Source: Sambucus nigra (lineage: Eukaryota; Streptophyta; Magnoliopsida; Dipsacales; Adoxaceae). Taken from it: a stretch of 64,000 bases of DNA. Under the pieces are notes generated by a model, which saw only the letters and a list, made by a program, of their open reading frames with translations, had not been told where the DNA came from and did no database searches. The position numbers and the translations under genes are program-made. The first letter of the stretch is position 1. The number at the start of each line of letters is the position of its first letter. The stretch spans positions 533,059,755-533,123,754 of the forward strand of contig OX422215.1 of assembly GCA_949130495.1 (NCBI GenBank), in the 5' to 3' direction. Shown in pieces: positions 24,379 through 36,138 of this stretch.

Positions 24379-26096
24379 TGGTGTCACCCAACCATTATTC
24401 TCGGCCTCGCTTAGTCGGCCCATACCTTAATATTTCCCGAGTCTATATATCGACTCCAAATTAATTACCCTTTTTCAATAATTAATTTAATACTTTGGTG
24501 TCACTTAACCAACATACCCGGACTCACTCACTTGGTCCTTTTTACATCTCATAATTTCCTTCCCACATTTTCACCCACAATGTGTCATGCATTTCTTTCC
24601 ATAAATTTCCCAATTATATTCACCTATAATTACCAACATACCCAGACTCGATTCACTTGGCCCGAAATTAATTATTTCCCGAGTCTATATCCCAAATCTA
24701 AATTAAATAGTTTATCTCCAACTTAATTCAATATCTTGGGGTCACTTGACCAATATTCCTGGATTTGCTCACTTGATCCGTACTTCACCATTTTGTAATA
24801 AAACCTTTCAATTTCATCCATTAATTGCCCCACATAAATTTATCCTAGTCCCAATTACTTTCTCCCATAATTGCTAGGAATATTTATTTCATAATTATTT
24901 ATCACTTATTAATGTATGGGAATTAATTTCTAATTAAATTCCCCCCTTATATGCAAACTGGGCGAACTGCCTAGAATTCTGAATCATCGATCGATCGAAC
25001 CCCCTGGGTCGATCGATCGATTGTCCCGGACTTCGTCTTCTTCGAGACGCAGTTTCACCATTATCGAAAAAATCCAACTTTCATTCTTTCCCCTGGACTA
25101 ACTCAAGCCCAATCAACCCTATTTCTACATAAGAATAGGATCAAAGCACCTTATAGGACATCAAACTGAAATTAAATCTCACGATTTCCTATTTTTTCTC
25201 GATTTGGGTATTATCCGGGTTTCAAATCCCCAATACGAATTTCATTCATTTTATCAGTAATTAACCCTCTACTCTTACTGATTTTAACATCTGATTCAGT
25301 TCTCTACATTCTAGAATCATAAACACGATCAATCTCCCCCTTAATCTCATTAAGGTAAATAAATTTACAAAAACCCAATTTAGATTTTGGTGACACACCC
25401 AAAACAAATTTTCATATACACATCACTATGATATGAATTGATTATCATAATTTTAGAAATCACAACAGTTAACCACTAGCCTGTAAGTGTTCGTAGTGTC
25501 TGATCCGTTGTTGATGTCCCTTAATTTGGCTCTAATAACATCCAATTTGCTCTTGATTTGCTTTCCCCCAAATCCCCTCTCAAACCCTAAGTTTAGAGTT
25601 ATGTTGGCTGCCATTCCTTAATCTCCCAACTAGGTTAAAAACCCTTAATCCCGTTTTTCACCTAATGGGATTAATTAAAGTGGCCCAACTCACCCCGTGT
25701 GGGCCCGGCTATGCCCGAAAAATACCTCAAGACCCAATTACTACCCCCAAGTACTATTTTCTGACTATCTTGACCCATTCGGACTCAACCGCGCACTCAG
25801 AATTGGCATCCGAATTAATTTATAAATATCCTTATCTCACACCCAATTTAGTCTACACCGACTCCCGGCTGGGATAAGTGTATACCTCATCATTAATACT
25901 CGAAATGACGTAATTAAATTATTACTATTCACTTAGTAAATAAATTTCCCTAAACATTAACCATTCACTTCCCGATTAATATTTAAATATATATATTGCC
26001 ATAATTAATTCAATTAAAATTACAACACACAAGTAATTTAAAATTCCCGAATTAATTAAATATTAAATGTACAAAAATACGGGGTGTTACAACCGA

Positions 26097-26870
26097 CACT
26101 TTGGATACCCGTCCTAGGAAAGGAAATAAAGATAGCCTTATGGTTGGCTTCTCCAAAGATGAATTTTCCAGCATGTTATATCCACATGACGATCCATTGG
26201 TCATCTTTATGATGGTATATGAAGGAAAGGTGGTAAGAATACGGGTCGATAATTGTGGTTCCACTGATGTTTTGTTCTACAACTGTTTCAAAAGTCTTAG
26301 ATTTAGGGACATAAATATTGAAGCCTATTATCGACCACTTAATGTTTTCTCGAGAGAAAAAGTATATCCTTGGGCACAATTAAGTTAAAAGTTATGATCG
26401 ACACGTGGCCTATCTTCAGAACAGAGAGTTTCATTTTTTTTTATCTTAAATAAGAACGTCATATCTTCAGCAAGGTAGGACAATAGAAATTTAAAGGGGT
26501 TCCTTCTATTATATACCAATTCATGAAGTTCCCCAATAATTATGTAATTGGTGTGGTAAAAAGAAGTCAAGTGCAAGCTAATGAGTGCTATTATGCCTTA
26601 GCTGACCAGGAGGAGCATAAGAAAATGATCACGACCCATCAAATTGAGACACTGGATCCCCAAGATGAGAAGAAATTAGTTAAGGGGAAGTTCGTAGAGG
26701 AGACTGAATTTATTATCTTGGACGAAGAACACTCAGAGAGGACGACTCAGATTTGGTCATCACTGAATTCTACTTATAAGAAGGAATTAGTTGATTTTTT
26801 AGGCATAAGAGAAACGTGCATGTCTGGAGTCACGAGGACATACCAGGGATTGATTTAAAGTTTCTTTTTC
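26097..26870 (+). pseudogene. TE-D protease and connector to RT
   Basis: After SL-1 the reading MVGFSKDEFSSMLYPHDDPLVI (about 26,140-26,205), then RIRVDNCGSTDVLFYNCF, is the Tat protease: the active-site loop is VDNCGS, an extra residue relative to VDNGSS. Frame 26,523-26,858 gives the conserved connector (ANECYYALADQEE, then TTQIWSSLNSTYKKELVDFL) that leads into RT. A frameshift near 26,390 separates the two. Confidence 0.8.
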
Positions 26871-27300
26871 ATGAGATAAGCATAGCCAAGGATGTTGAAG
26901 TAGTCAAACAAAAATTATGAATCTTCGGTTAGGAGAAGAACATGGTTGTGCATGAAGAAGCATAAAATTTTAAGAAAGAGAACTTCATAGAAGATGTCAA
27001 ATACCCTAATGGCTCTCTTATGTGGTCGGGTCAAGAAAAATAACAAGTGGCTTATGTGTGTCAACTTCACCAACATGAATAAACCATATCCAAAAGATCA
27101 TTATCCCCTTCCCAGAATTAACGAGTTAGTTGATGCTACTTCGCAATATGAGCTACTCAGTTTTATGGATGCATACTCATGGCATAACCAGATCAAGGTG
27201 AGGCCAAAAGATTATGTAAAGACTTTATTTATCACAAACCGAGGTACCTACTACTAGTCAATCAAAGAGGCATTGAGGCTAACCCAGATAAAATTTAGGC
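26870..27300 (+). pseudogene. TE-D reverse transcriptase with the catalytic region deleted
   Basis: Frame 26,994-27,257 gives RVKKNNKWLMCVNFTNMNK, PYPKDHYPLPRINELVDATS and LLSFMDAYSWHNQIKV. It then jumps from FITNRGTYY directly to LVNQRGIEANPDK (about 27,250-27,295). In TE-F roughly 75 residues, including YVDD and the KCAFGV block, separate these points. The catalytic centre is therefore removed by an internal deletion. Confidence 0.85.
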
Positions 27301-28600
27301 ATTAATCAATATGCAGTCCCCGATGAATAAAAAAGAAATGAAAAGGTTGACTGGGAGAGTGGATGTGTTAAACATGTTTATTTGGCGGGCTATAGACAAT
27401 TGACTACCCTTTTTTAAGGTATTGAGAAAGACATTAGAATGGAATGATGAACATGATACTGAATTCATGGAGTTAAGTAAGTATCTAGGATCTCCACCTT
27501 TGCTTTCGAGTCCTGTCATAGGGGAGAAACTTTACTTCTACTTGGGCGTATCTGAATAAACTATCATCTTGACGTTAGTCCAATAAGAAAACGGAGTACA
27601 AAAAGTAATTTACTATACCAATAAAGTATATCGAGGAGCGGAAATCTAATATCCAATGATAGAAAAATTTGCACTGACCTTAACTGAGGCTTCCTGAAGG
27701 ATAAAGCCATACTTTCAGGCCCATACTATCGTTATCCATACAGACCTACCTCTACGCCAAGATGTTCATAAGCTTGAGAAATGGAGAAAACTGATGGTGT
27801 AGGATGTAAAACTAGGAGAGTTTAACATCTAGTATGAACCTAGAATGACTATTAAGGGATAAGCCATGGAAGATTTTATAGCCGAATTCATATATGAAGA
27901 AAATTTAGCCGAGAAGACTTCTTCAAAAGAGAGCTCATCCCCAAAGCGGACCGAGGACACATCTTCAGAGGAGAGCTCACCAGTCCAACTAAACGAGTAG
28001 AATCTTATGGTGGGATGACTTTTTTATTAACCATGCCGACTAAAATACTAATGTAGCAAAGCTATTGACCATGAAAGAAGTTATTAGTCAAGATTTAGAG
28101 AACATAAAGATGTTATTCAAACATAGTTTTCTAGTTGATAGAAATTTTAAAGAGGATATATCTATCTGGAAGATGTTTGGTTATGGATCATCCTACGCCA
28201 CCGTCAGCAAAATAAGATTAATAATCACAATGCCAGATAACATTGATGTGGAATACGTCCTTAAATTATAATTTTAAGCCTAGAAAAATAAAGCCGAATA
28301 TGACGCACTTATAAGAGGTTTTGGCTTGGCATCATCCCTAGGTGCTGAGCAAATACAGGCACATAGTGATTCCCAGTTGATAGTTAATCACTTATTGGTA
28401 TTTTACAAATAAAGGGAGGAATCCATTGTGAAATACCTAAGAAAATCCAAAAGATTATTAGCAAAATTCCCAGATGTTCAGGTACAAGAATCCCAAAGGG
28501 AGAGAACGTGCGATCAAATGCACTTGCTCAGCTGACATCAGCAACCAGGATGGAGCTATGGAGAATAGTTCTAGAAGTGATCCTCACACACAGTACCATC
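27300..28600 (+). pseudogene. TE-D RNase H region (two RNase H domains)
   Basis: Readings MNKKEMKRLTGRVDVLNMF, FFKVLRKTLEWNDEH and GEKLYFYLGVSE give the connection and first RNase H, and YYTNKVYRGAEI and IEKFALTLTEAS its end. Then KLGEFNI, AMEDFIAEF (about 27,867-27,893) and, after a gap of lower similarity, KAEYDALIRGFGLASSLGAEQIQAHSDSQLI (about 28,291-28,383) give the second, archaeal-like RNase H. All are in broken frames. The stretch 27,900-28,260 holds an Asp/Ser-rich linker with little else recognisable. Confidence 0.78.
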
Positions 28601-29860
28601 GACGAAGATAATACTAACTTCATAGAGGTAGATCTATGACAGTCTTGTATAGACCCCTTACCAACATACTTAGACCATAACACAGTAGTAAGGGACCCTA
28701 AATAGGCAAGAAGGCACTGATATAGGGAAACAAGGTGTGTCCTAGATAAGGGAATCTTTTATCAGAGAGGTTTCATCATACCATTGCTCATGTGTGTCCA
28801 TTCGAATAAAGCCAATGACCTAATAAAAAAGATCATGAGGGATTTTGTTAGGCACATTCAATAGATAAATCACTGGTAAAGTGAGTAGTATCGCATGGCT
28901 ACTATTGTCCCATCATGAAATATGTTTATGAAAATTACACAAGGAGGTGTGTTAGGTGACAGAAATATGCCAATATACATAAGAGTTCGTGGGGTTCTCT
29001 TATTCTCATAATATTTCCCTGGCCTTCGTGATACGGGGAATAGATTTGGTTATACCTTTACCCAAGACCAAAGGAAGGTTTCAATACTTGGTCGTTGCAG
29101 TAGACTACATCACCAAGTGGGTGGAAGATGAACCCCTAGTGAAGATGACGTATAAAAATGTCTTCCACTTGATATGGAAGAGCATCATTTTTTATTATGG
29201 GATGTTGTATACATTTATCACCAATCATGGCACTCAATTTGATAATTAGGAGTTCGAAGACTATTATGTGTTATCTAAAACTAAAAAACTACATTTTACA
29301 CCTGACCATCCTCAATGCAGTGGACAACAAAATTAACAAACAAAACCTTGCTCGATAAAATAACGAAGTGGATGAATGATGCTAAAGGAAGTTGGATTAA
29401 TGAAATCCAAAGTATTCTATGGTGTACATGATAATGCCGAGTAAGACAAAAAGCGAGACTCCTTATATGTTGGACTTTGGAACATAAGCATTAGTCCTAA
29501 CAGAATTTAGTCTACCCTGTCACATGTTCTTAATTTTGACTTGCAAAAAGAAATATAATGAAAAGACTGAATCTCAAAGAAAGGATGTTAGAGAACATGC
29601 AACACTCCAAGGGTAACATACCAATAATGAATTTCTCATTTTTACAGCAAAAGATTAAAATCAAGCAACCTAAGAAGGGGGACTACATGCTGAAAAAGGT
29701 CATCCAAAAAAGGGAACCAATTAGACCCAAATTGGCATGGTCCGTACAAAATAACTACAGTTGTCCGACTAGGGACTTATGGAATTGAAACACTAGAAGG
29801 GGAACAATTCATGAACCCTTGGACTACCAAACACTTAAGAAAGTATTATCAATAATGAAT
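28600..29860 (+). pseudogene. TE-D integrase
   Basis: A decayed zinc domain (about 28,790-28,980) precedes the core. In 28,989-29,249 it reads IRGIDLVIPLPKTKGRFQYLVVAVDYITKWVEDEPL and FYYGMLYTFITNHGTQFDN; the second catalytic Asp (TDNGTQF in the family) is Asn-His here. The core end is seen near 29,300-29,450. A C-terminal piece, QQKIKIKQPKKGDYMLKKV (29,646-29,701), and a final HLRKYYQ (about 29,832-29,853) close the reading. Confidence 0.8.
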
Positions 29861-29985
29861 AACATGTAATATCCATTCATTTATTGTAACTAATTTCTTA
29901 ATAATGAATAAAAATGTGCTAAGTCAACGTTGTTGTTTCTTTTGAGGAGATATGCTAAAAAAATTCTCCCATAACATAACCACAT

Positions 29986-30258
29986 TACTTCATGTATGAC
30001 CTCTTCAAGAGGTTACGAACAAGAAGTTTCACTTCATGTGTGATCTTATCTTTAGGGCAGACCAAGACCAAGAAGTTCACTAAATTACTTCATGTATGGT
30101 ATCACCTTTATGGTAGATCAAGAATAATAAGTTCACCAAATTACTTCATGTATGATCTCACCTTTAGGTCAACCCAAGAACAATAAGTTCACCAAATTAC
30201 GTTATGTATGATCTTTCCTTTAGGGAAGACCAAGAATAAGAAGTTAACCAAATTTAGG
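29986..30258 (+). repeat. Tandem array in TE-D 3' UTR, about 57-bp units, 4-5 copies
   Basis: ACTTCATGTATGATCTYACC, TTTAGGG and AGACCAAGAA-AAGAAGTTCACCAAATT recur from 29,986, 30,030, 30,087, 30,145 and 30,200. Tandem repeats in this place are an established feature of Tat-lineage 3' UTRs. The rest, 30,259-30,915, has no gene or repeat that I can support. Confidence 0.85.
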
Positions 30259-30915
30259 AAATCCATTACAGCCATATGGATGACAAGATCCGACCATAAT
30301 TGGCTAGAGATAAGGATAATTCTTACAATATATGGTCGTCTCGAGAAAATAACACCGATATTTAGTTAGGATGACAAGATCAATCCGTACAACTAAAAAA
30401 ATGGTGTTGGTAAAGCCTTAGACTTGATAATCCAGGCTCGTCCAACATTGGTAACAAGTAAGATAATTCATTTAGGCAACAAACGACCACATGATCCTAA
30501 GACTAAACTCTTAATATAACTATTTTTCATTATACATAACTCATTAAGATGACATGTCTAATTTTATAATAATTTGATTACATCTATTTATGCAAAAGAT
30601 AAACAAGTAAGGGGAAGAAAATAATGAAAGTCATGAATATAACACTCTATAATTACTTGAGGATTATGATAGTAATGTTAAATTATACAAGACATCACAA
30701 AAATAGACGACAACAGAATCATCATTCACGAGAAGAGGTTTGCTTCCTTTTTAAACCCTCAAAACTAGCAGAAGGAATGTCTAGGGCATGAGGATTAACA
30801 ATCTTTCGTAGGTCTCTAATCCTAGGCTGATTGCTACAACTGACCCTATCTTCTAGATTCAAAGGTCGACCTATGTTTTTGTTGCCATCAAGTCTATATA
30901 TCCATAAATTTCAGG

Positions 30916-32892
30916 CACTTAAGAAAAAACTGACATAATAATAAAAAAAAATAGGGACAAATTTTAATTTCCCACTAAACGACCGAGCTTTTTCTTTACG
31001 AATGTTAAGAAAACTTTTCATTCCCCCTCTCTATATTTCCCCATCATGGACTTCATCTCCTAGACCTCCTGTCGTGACCTTCATCACCTCATCTAATGAT
31101 ACATCTCCCTCATGTAATTTATCTCTTCTAGGCCTATATTATCAAGGTGGCTGCATCATCTCTACCTTTCTATTGCTACACACGGTGAGCTATCTACCCC
31201 TGCCATTTTTATATTATTTTCATATGTTTCCCTATTTCTATACATGCACACATAAAGGCACACACACACATAATCGTGCTGAACACCCCCCACCATATAT
31301 ATCCGAGTCACTCATTTCATTAAATCTAACCCATTCGAGTCTTTGGTATTTGTTTTCTTATAATATATTAGGTATCTGTTATACTATTGTTTCTATTTCA
31401 AAACGAGTTTGTTTTGATTACGCGATTGGTTGTGGAGAAGGATTTGTTGAAATAATGGCTTTGTTTGATATTTGCTATCCATTGTATTTTGAATATGATG
31501 GTATTCATGAGGTATCAGTGGTATTATACTCTATCTTTCTATATTTAACCAATAATATATTATTTTGGAATTGGTCTTTTTATTGATCTTTATTTATATG
31601 GGTTTTTAAAATTCAACCCATAATATCACCTAAATAGAGTTTCAATCTTATTTGGTTTTGTGTAAACCTTTCATCATATTTATTTATTTCTATCTCTTTC
31701 CGGCAACATTCTATTATGGCTCATTCAGACTACTGAAACCGTCATTCTTTTGTTTAAAGAGTCTATTAATGGATGACAAAAGATTTTTGGATAAAATGTA
31801 TGTCATATGCTTTTATAATTTGAATTATGACATTCATTTTATTGCTATATATGTGGCTACGAAGATAAAGGAAAATGATTCCATAGAGAAAGAAAAATAT
31901 ATTTCTTCAATTTTCACGTAGTTAATTCCATACTTTAATTGGTTTTGCATGTAGTTATTGATTCGTGACTGAATATTTATTTTGGTAATTTTATTTATTG
32001 GGTATACATTTGAGAAGAGTACTTGATAATAAGGCAAATCACAGTCGAGGCAAAACTACTATTATAAATAATCGTATCGGTATTTACATGCTTCTTTTTT
32101 TATTGGTCTTTTGACATTTCTTCCTTTCTATTTATTAGTACTTGGATTTAGAGAGAGTCTAAAACACTATAGTTTTTTTTTATATACTTTTAGTATATAT
32201 ATTAATATATTATGTTAACAGGGTTATTTTGTTATGACTGAAACTTCATTCTATTCCAACCTTCGTTACTTGTAATTATTTTTTACAGATAACTTTCATT
32301 TTGTAAATAATTTTATATCGTTTTAAAATGATCAAATCAAAGAGGAATTAGTTTATGTATCTGAAAGTAGGGTTTTGATATAAAATAGTATGCGTGGGTG
32401 TTCATTGGAACCATATCATGTTTTATTACTCTTTTACATTTTAAAACTTCATATGTTTTAAATTACAGCATGTGCTTGTTTTGCTTTTATGCTAGGTATG
32501 GATTGGTTGTAAAATGTTTCGATGTTGTGTTAGTGTTATTGAGTTATTTGGTTATGGTTGATTAGGTCTTATTACTATCAGGTGTTAGTGTCTTTGGAAA
32601 TTGTTGTGATATTTTAAAGTGCTATTTATCATCATTCTAACCTCATGGTTTACATTTGTTAGCTGTTATCAAATAACTTCCTAGCATTCACCCATAATGT
32701 TTCTCGTAATTAAACTGAAATATCAACTGAAATATGTGATGTAAAATACATCAGTGACCAAATTATTTTTTCTACGATAATTTTTCTAATGGTGTTAATG
32801 TGTTAGGTTGTGTAATATTGCATTATGTTTAAAAATTACAAATCTCATGTTGCTTATATCTCACTCGTGGTGGTTTACATACTTGGGTGAGA
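30916..32892 (+). other. TE-E 5' noncoding region
   Basis: About 2 kb, AT-rich, upstream of the transposase start. It would hold the subterminal transposase-binding repeats and the promoter, but I do not recognise clear repeated motifs. A 194-codon open stretch at 31,002-31,586 shows no family similarity. Confidence 0.5.
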
Positions 32893-33128
32893 ATGGACAT
32901 GCCTTGGATGAGTAAGGACATATTATTAAAAGAATACATAAAAAGTGTTGATAATTTTCTTAGGGTTTCTAAAAACATCTCCTTATATAAGAACTCCATA
33001 CGATTCCCCTAGAATCAATGTGAGACAAAATTAAAAATGGGTGTTAAAGCAATAAGACAACATTTGTATAGTTCGGGTATCGATCCGAATTATATTGTAT
33101 GGAAATGGCATGGAGAGGAGGATCATCA
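32893..33128 (+). pseudogene. TE-E TNP2 transposase, N-terminal (transposase-associated) exon
   Basis: MDMPWMSKDILLKEYIKSVD from the ATG at 32,893, then NQCETKLKMGVKAIRQHLYS and YIVWKWHGEE, match the transposase-associated domain (MDRSWM, VxxFLxFA, CPCxxC, HL..GF...Y..W..HGE). The CPC motif is damaged by a TAG at 33,010-33,012. The reading stops exactly at the SL-2 target duplication CATCA (33,124-33,128) and resumes in the same frame after it, at 54,688. Confidence 0.82.
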
Positions 33129-33159
33129 TGTAATACTCCGTAATTCTGCTTAATTAGGA

Positions 33160-33299
33160 AAATACGTTTTATTTAAATTACGTGAGTAGAGTAATTTAAT
33201 ATGATAAAATACGTTTTATTTAAATTACGTGAGTAGAGTAATTTAATGTGATACTTTTTATTTAAATTATGTGAGAAGAGTAATTTAATGTGATATAAT
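33160..33299 (+). repeat. Short tandem repeat in SL-2, about 45 bp, 3 copies
   Basis: TTTTATTTAAATTACGTGAG followed by TAGAGTAATTTAATRTGATA occurs at about 33,166, 33,212 and 33,254, the last copy with a few changes. Confidence 0.9.
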
Positions 33300-33929
33300 G
33301 TTAATAAAGATTAATATAACGATTAAAAATTTACTAAATGTGAGTAATAAATTTTTAATGTTATTATGTACGGTCTAGGGATTTTATGGACGTACTTGAG
33401 TTATCTCAACCGAGTGTCACGCATAGACAAAAATTGAAGATGAGATTAGAAAAATATTTTTAGAGACTCAAACGATAATTTAGAGTCCACAAATGATTCT
33501 GAAAGGGCCGAATTAGTCAAAATAGTATACCCGGGGGTACTAGTTGAGTGCTGGGTCATTTTCGGGATAAACCGGGGCCATTCGAGGGCATTTTGGTCTC
33601 TTTACATTTATAGGTAAGTAAACCTACGAATTTTGAAACTCTAAATCAGATTATAAGAGTTAAGGCTAGGGTTAGAAATATAGAATATACACCATAGCCA
33701 TTAGAGAAGTGAGAGAGACAATTTCCTAAGGCAAAAGAAGCAAGGAGGGGGAAATTCTAAGGAGATTTCACCACAAATTTGTTGGGGAGGAGGATTGAAT
33801 GATCAAAATTGTAGAAGGGTGCTATCAACAGAAAAAGAAAAAGAAATAAAAAATACTTTCTCTTATTAGTGACACCCGAGAGGCACCCGCGAGGGTCAGT
33901 AAGAAGCCCAAAAGCCATTATGAAGTATC

Positions 33930-35062
33930 AGCGCTACCTCAGGCGTCAGCGCCACTTCAGGCGTCAGCGCCACTTCGAGCGATGGAGCCACTCCGAGCGT
34001 CGGCGCCGCAATAAGGGTCGGAGCCGATTCGAGCGTCGGCGCCACTTCGAGCGTCGGCACCGCGACAAGGGTCGGTGCCGCCTCACATGTCAGCGCCGGT
34101 TCAAGCATCAGCGCTACCTCAGGCGTCAGCGCCACTTCGAGCTTCGGCGCCACTCCGAGCGTCGGCACCGCGATAAGGGTCGGCGCCGCCTCACATGCCA
34201 GCGCCGATTCAAGTATCAGCGCCACTTTGAGCGTCGGCGCCACGACAAAGGTCGGCGCCGCCTCACATGCCAGCACCGATTCAAGTATCAGCGCCACTCC
34301 GAGCGTTGGGCCACTTCAAGCATCGGCGCCACGACGAAGGTCGGCGCCACTTCGAGCGTCGGCACCACGACAAAGGTCGGCGCCTCCTCACATGTCAGCG
34401 CCGATTCAAGCATCAGCGCTACCTCAGTCGTCAGCCCCACTTCGAGCGTCGGCGCCGCGACAAGGGTCGGCGCGGATTCAAGCAACAGCGCCACTTTGAG
34501 CGTCGGCGCCACTTCGAGCATCGGCACCGTGACAAGGGTCGGTGCCGCCTCACATGTCGGTGCCGATTCAAGTATCAGCGCTACCTCAGGCGTCAGCGCC
34601 ACTTCAAGCATCAGCGCCACTTCGAGTGTCGGCGCCACTCCGAGCGTCGGCGCCGCGACAGGGGTCGGCGCCGCCTCACATGTCAGCGCCAATTAAAGTA
34701 TCAACGCTACTTCGAGCGTCGACGCCACTTCGAGCGTCGGCGCCACGACGAGGGTCGGCGCCCCCTCACATGACAGCGCCAATTCAAGCATCAGCGCTAC
34801 CTCAAGTATCAGCGCTGATTCGAACGTCAATGCCACTTCAAGTGTCGACGCCGCTGCAAGCGTCAGAACCGCGTCACGTGTCGACGCCACTGCAAGGGTC
34901 GGCGCCACTTCAAATACCAGCTCCGATGCAAGGGTCCGCGCCGCCGCAAAGGTCGGCGCCGTTTCAAGTGCCAGCGCCGCTTCGAGGGCCACTGCAGTAA
35001 TGACAGTTGAGAGAGTCGGCGTCACCGCAAGAGTCAACGCCACTGCAAGGGTCACTGCAGAA
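33930..35062. repeat. 18-bp GC-rich minisatellite in TE-F 5' LTR
   Basis: Tandem variants of CGTCGGCGCCACTTCGAG with longer-period patterns (ACCGCGACAAGGGTCGG, CCTCACATGTCAGCGCC). The unit is a multiple of three and lacks stops, so several frames on both strands are open for hundreds of codons. They are repeat artefacts, not genes. Confidence 0.95.
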
Positions 35063-35729
35063 ATGTTATTCGAGAAGTGATGCTACAAGAGTTTTCATCA
35101 TGAAACAACAGTCTCTAAATGAACAACAACACTAACACTTTACTTTCTTGTATAGGTAGCCTAGTCGAGCAAGCAGGGCTCGAACAGGCACGTTGGGACC
35201 TCCTGGGAGTTTTGGCTTGGCGGCTGAGGGACAAGGTATGTTGAGCAAGCTCAACCACTTAGCGCTATAGGATTGAGAGAATACTAGTAGGAAGACCCAG
35301 AAGTCACTCGAGACTATGCACACTGCACACTTGGTCACAAGTGAAGTGAGCAGCCAAAGAGCTGGCTACTCACAATAAAAATAAACTCTTTACAAGAAAA
35401 TGACTTTTCCAGAAGAGGGGGTCCTCGAGGTCCCTCTCAAGAAAAATAACACTTTTAGAGGGGAGGAGGCCTTAAGGTCTCCTCTCTCAAAGATTTGCAA
35501 AATTGCACCACAAGTTACCGTTTCAAAAGATAACTACCAAAATCTGCTATTTTGTCTCCATTAGGGGACATATGTGCTTTTTGAGTTTTGGTCGGCGCCA
35601 GGTGGCGCCTGCGGAGGGGACAGGCAGGCTACCTGAAGGTAGGGACAAATGGTACACTTCAGACATTGTTCCCCACCAACTCTCTCAATTTTGGCGCCCA
35701 AAATTGCCAGCTCACCCCTAACGCCCATG

Positions 35730-35737
35730 TATAAATA
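35730..35737 (+). promoter_or_regulatory. TE-F 5' LTR TATA box
   Basis: TATAAATA, preceded by CACCCCTAACGCCCATG and followed by GACCTCTGGGC. The identical box stands at 52,193-52,200 in the 3' LTR. It is the best promoter candidate for the gag-pol RNA. Confidence 0.75.
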
Positions 35738-36103
35738 GACCTCTGGGCAAGGTAAAAAAGATATATAGAAAATTGCACTGCTACTCTGCTAAAATATCAC
35801 CAGACCTACCTAGTATTCTCTCCCTGCTCATTCTCTTAGTGCTGAGTGCCTTGCTCCTTCACTCCCCACTGACAGCCATCACTCTCAGGTGTTTCCCTTA
35901 AGAAAATTGCTATTTTTGCGGTGAAAGCTCATCTTCTTGCAGGGAGTGAGTTGAAGCTTGAGTTCCATTGTTACCAGAAGGAGAAGTTTTATTCAGAAGT
36001 TGCACCAGGAGACCTTAAAGACTTGCAGACAGCGTCCATTGGAGTGGGTCACGCCTCACCCTTTCCAGTTATTCATAGACCCCAGTTTCACTACCCTCCT
36101 ACA

Positions 36104-36123
36104 TTTGGCGACTCTGCTGGGGA
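36104..36123 (+). other. TE-F primer-binding site
   Basis: TTTGGCGACTCTGCTGGGGA follows the 5' LTR directly and differs from the TE-B/TE-D site, so a different tRNA primer is likely. I did not assign the tRNA. Confidence 0.8.
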
Positions 36124-36138
36124 GGTATTCTCATTTCC

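Larger units (their letters stand above)
33810..36103 (+). repeat. TE-F 5' LTR (2,294 bp)
   Basis: Contains a GC-rich minisatellite (about 33,930-35,060), a pair of imperfect palindromes (35,413-35,488) and a TATA box, TATAAATA at 35,730-35,737, which likely starts the genomic RNA about 30 bp downstream. It ends CCTCCTACA just before the primer site. Confidence 0.95.

Noticed and set aside
31002..31586. 194-codon hydrophobic open frame
   Set aside because: No recognisable domain, T-rich composition, no matching neighbour or start context; probably chance within CACTA 5' noncoding sequence.
33869..35055. Long Arg/His-rich and Ala/Thr/Val-rich open frames on both strands in the TE-F LTRs (also 50,335-51,588)
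   Set aside because: They are different frames of one 18-bp stop-free minisatellite and start and stop with the repeat; no family similarity.
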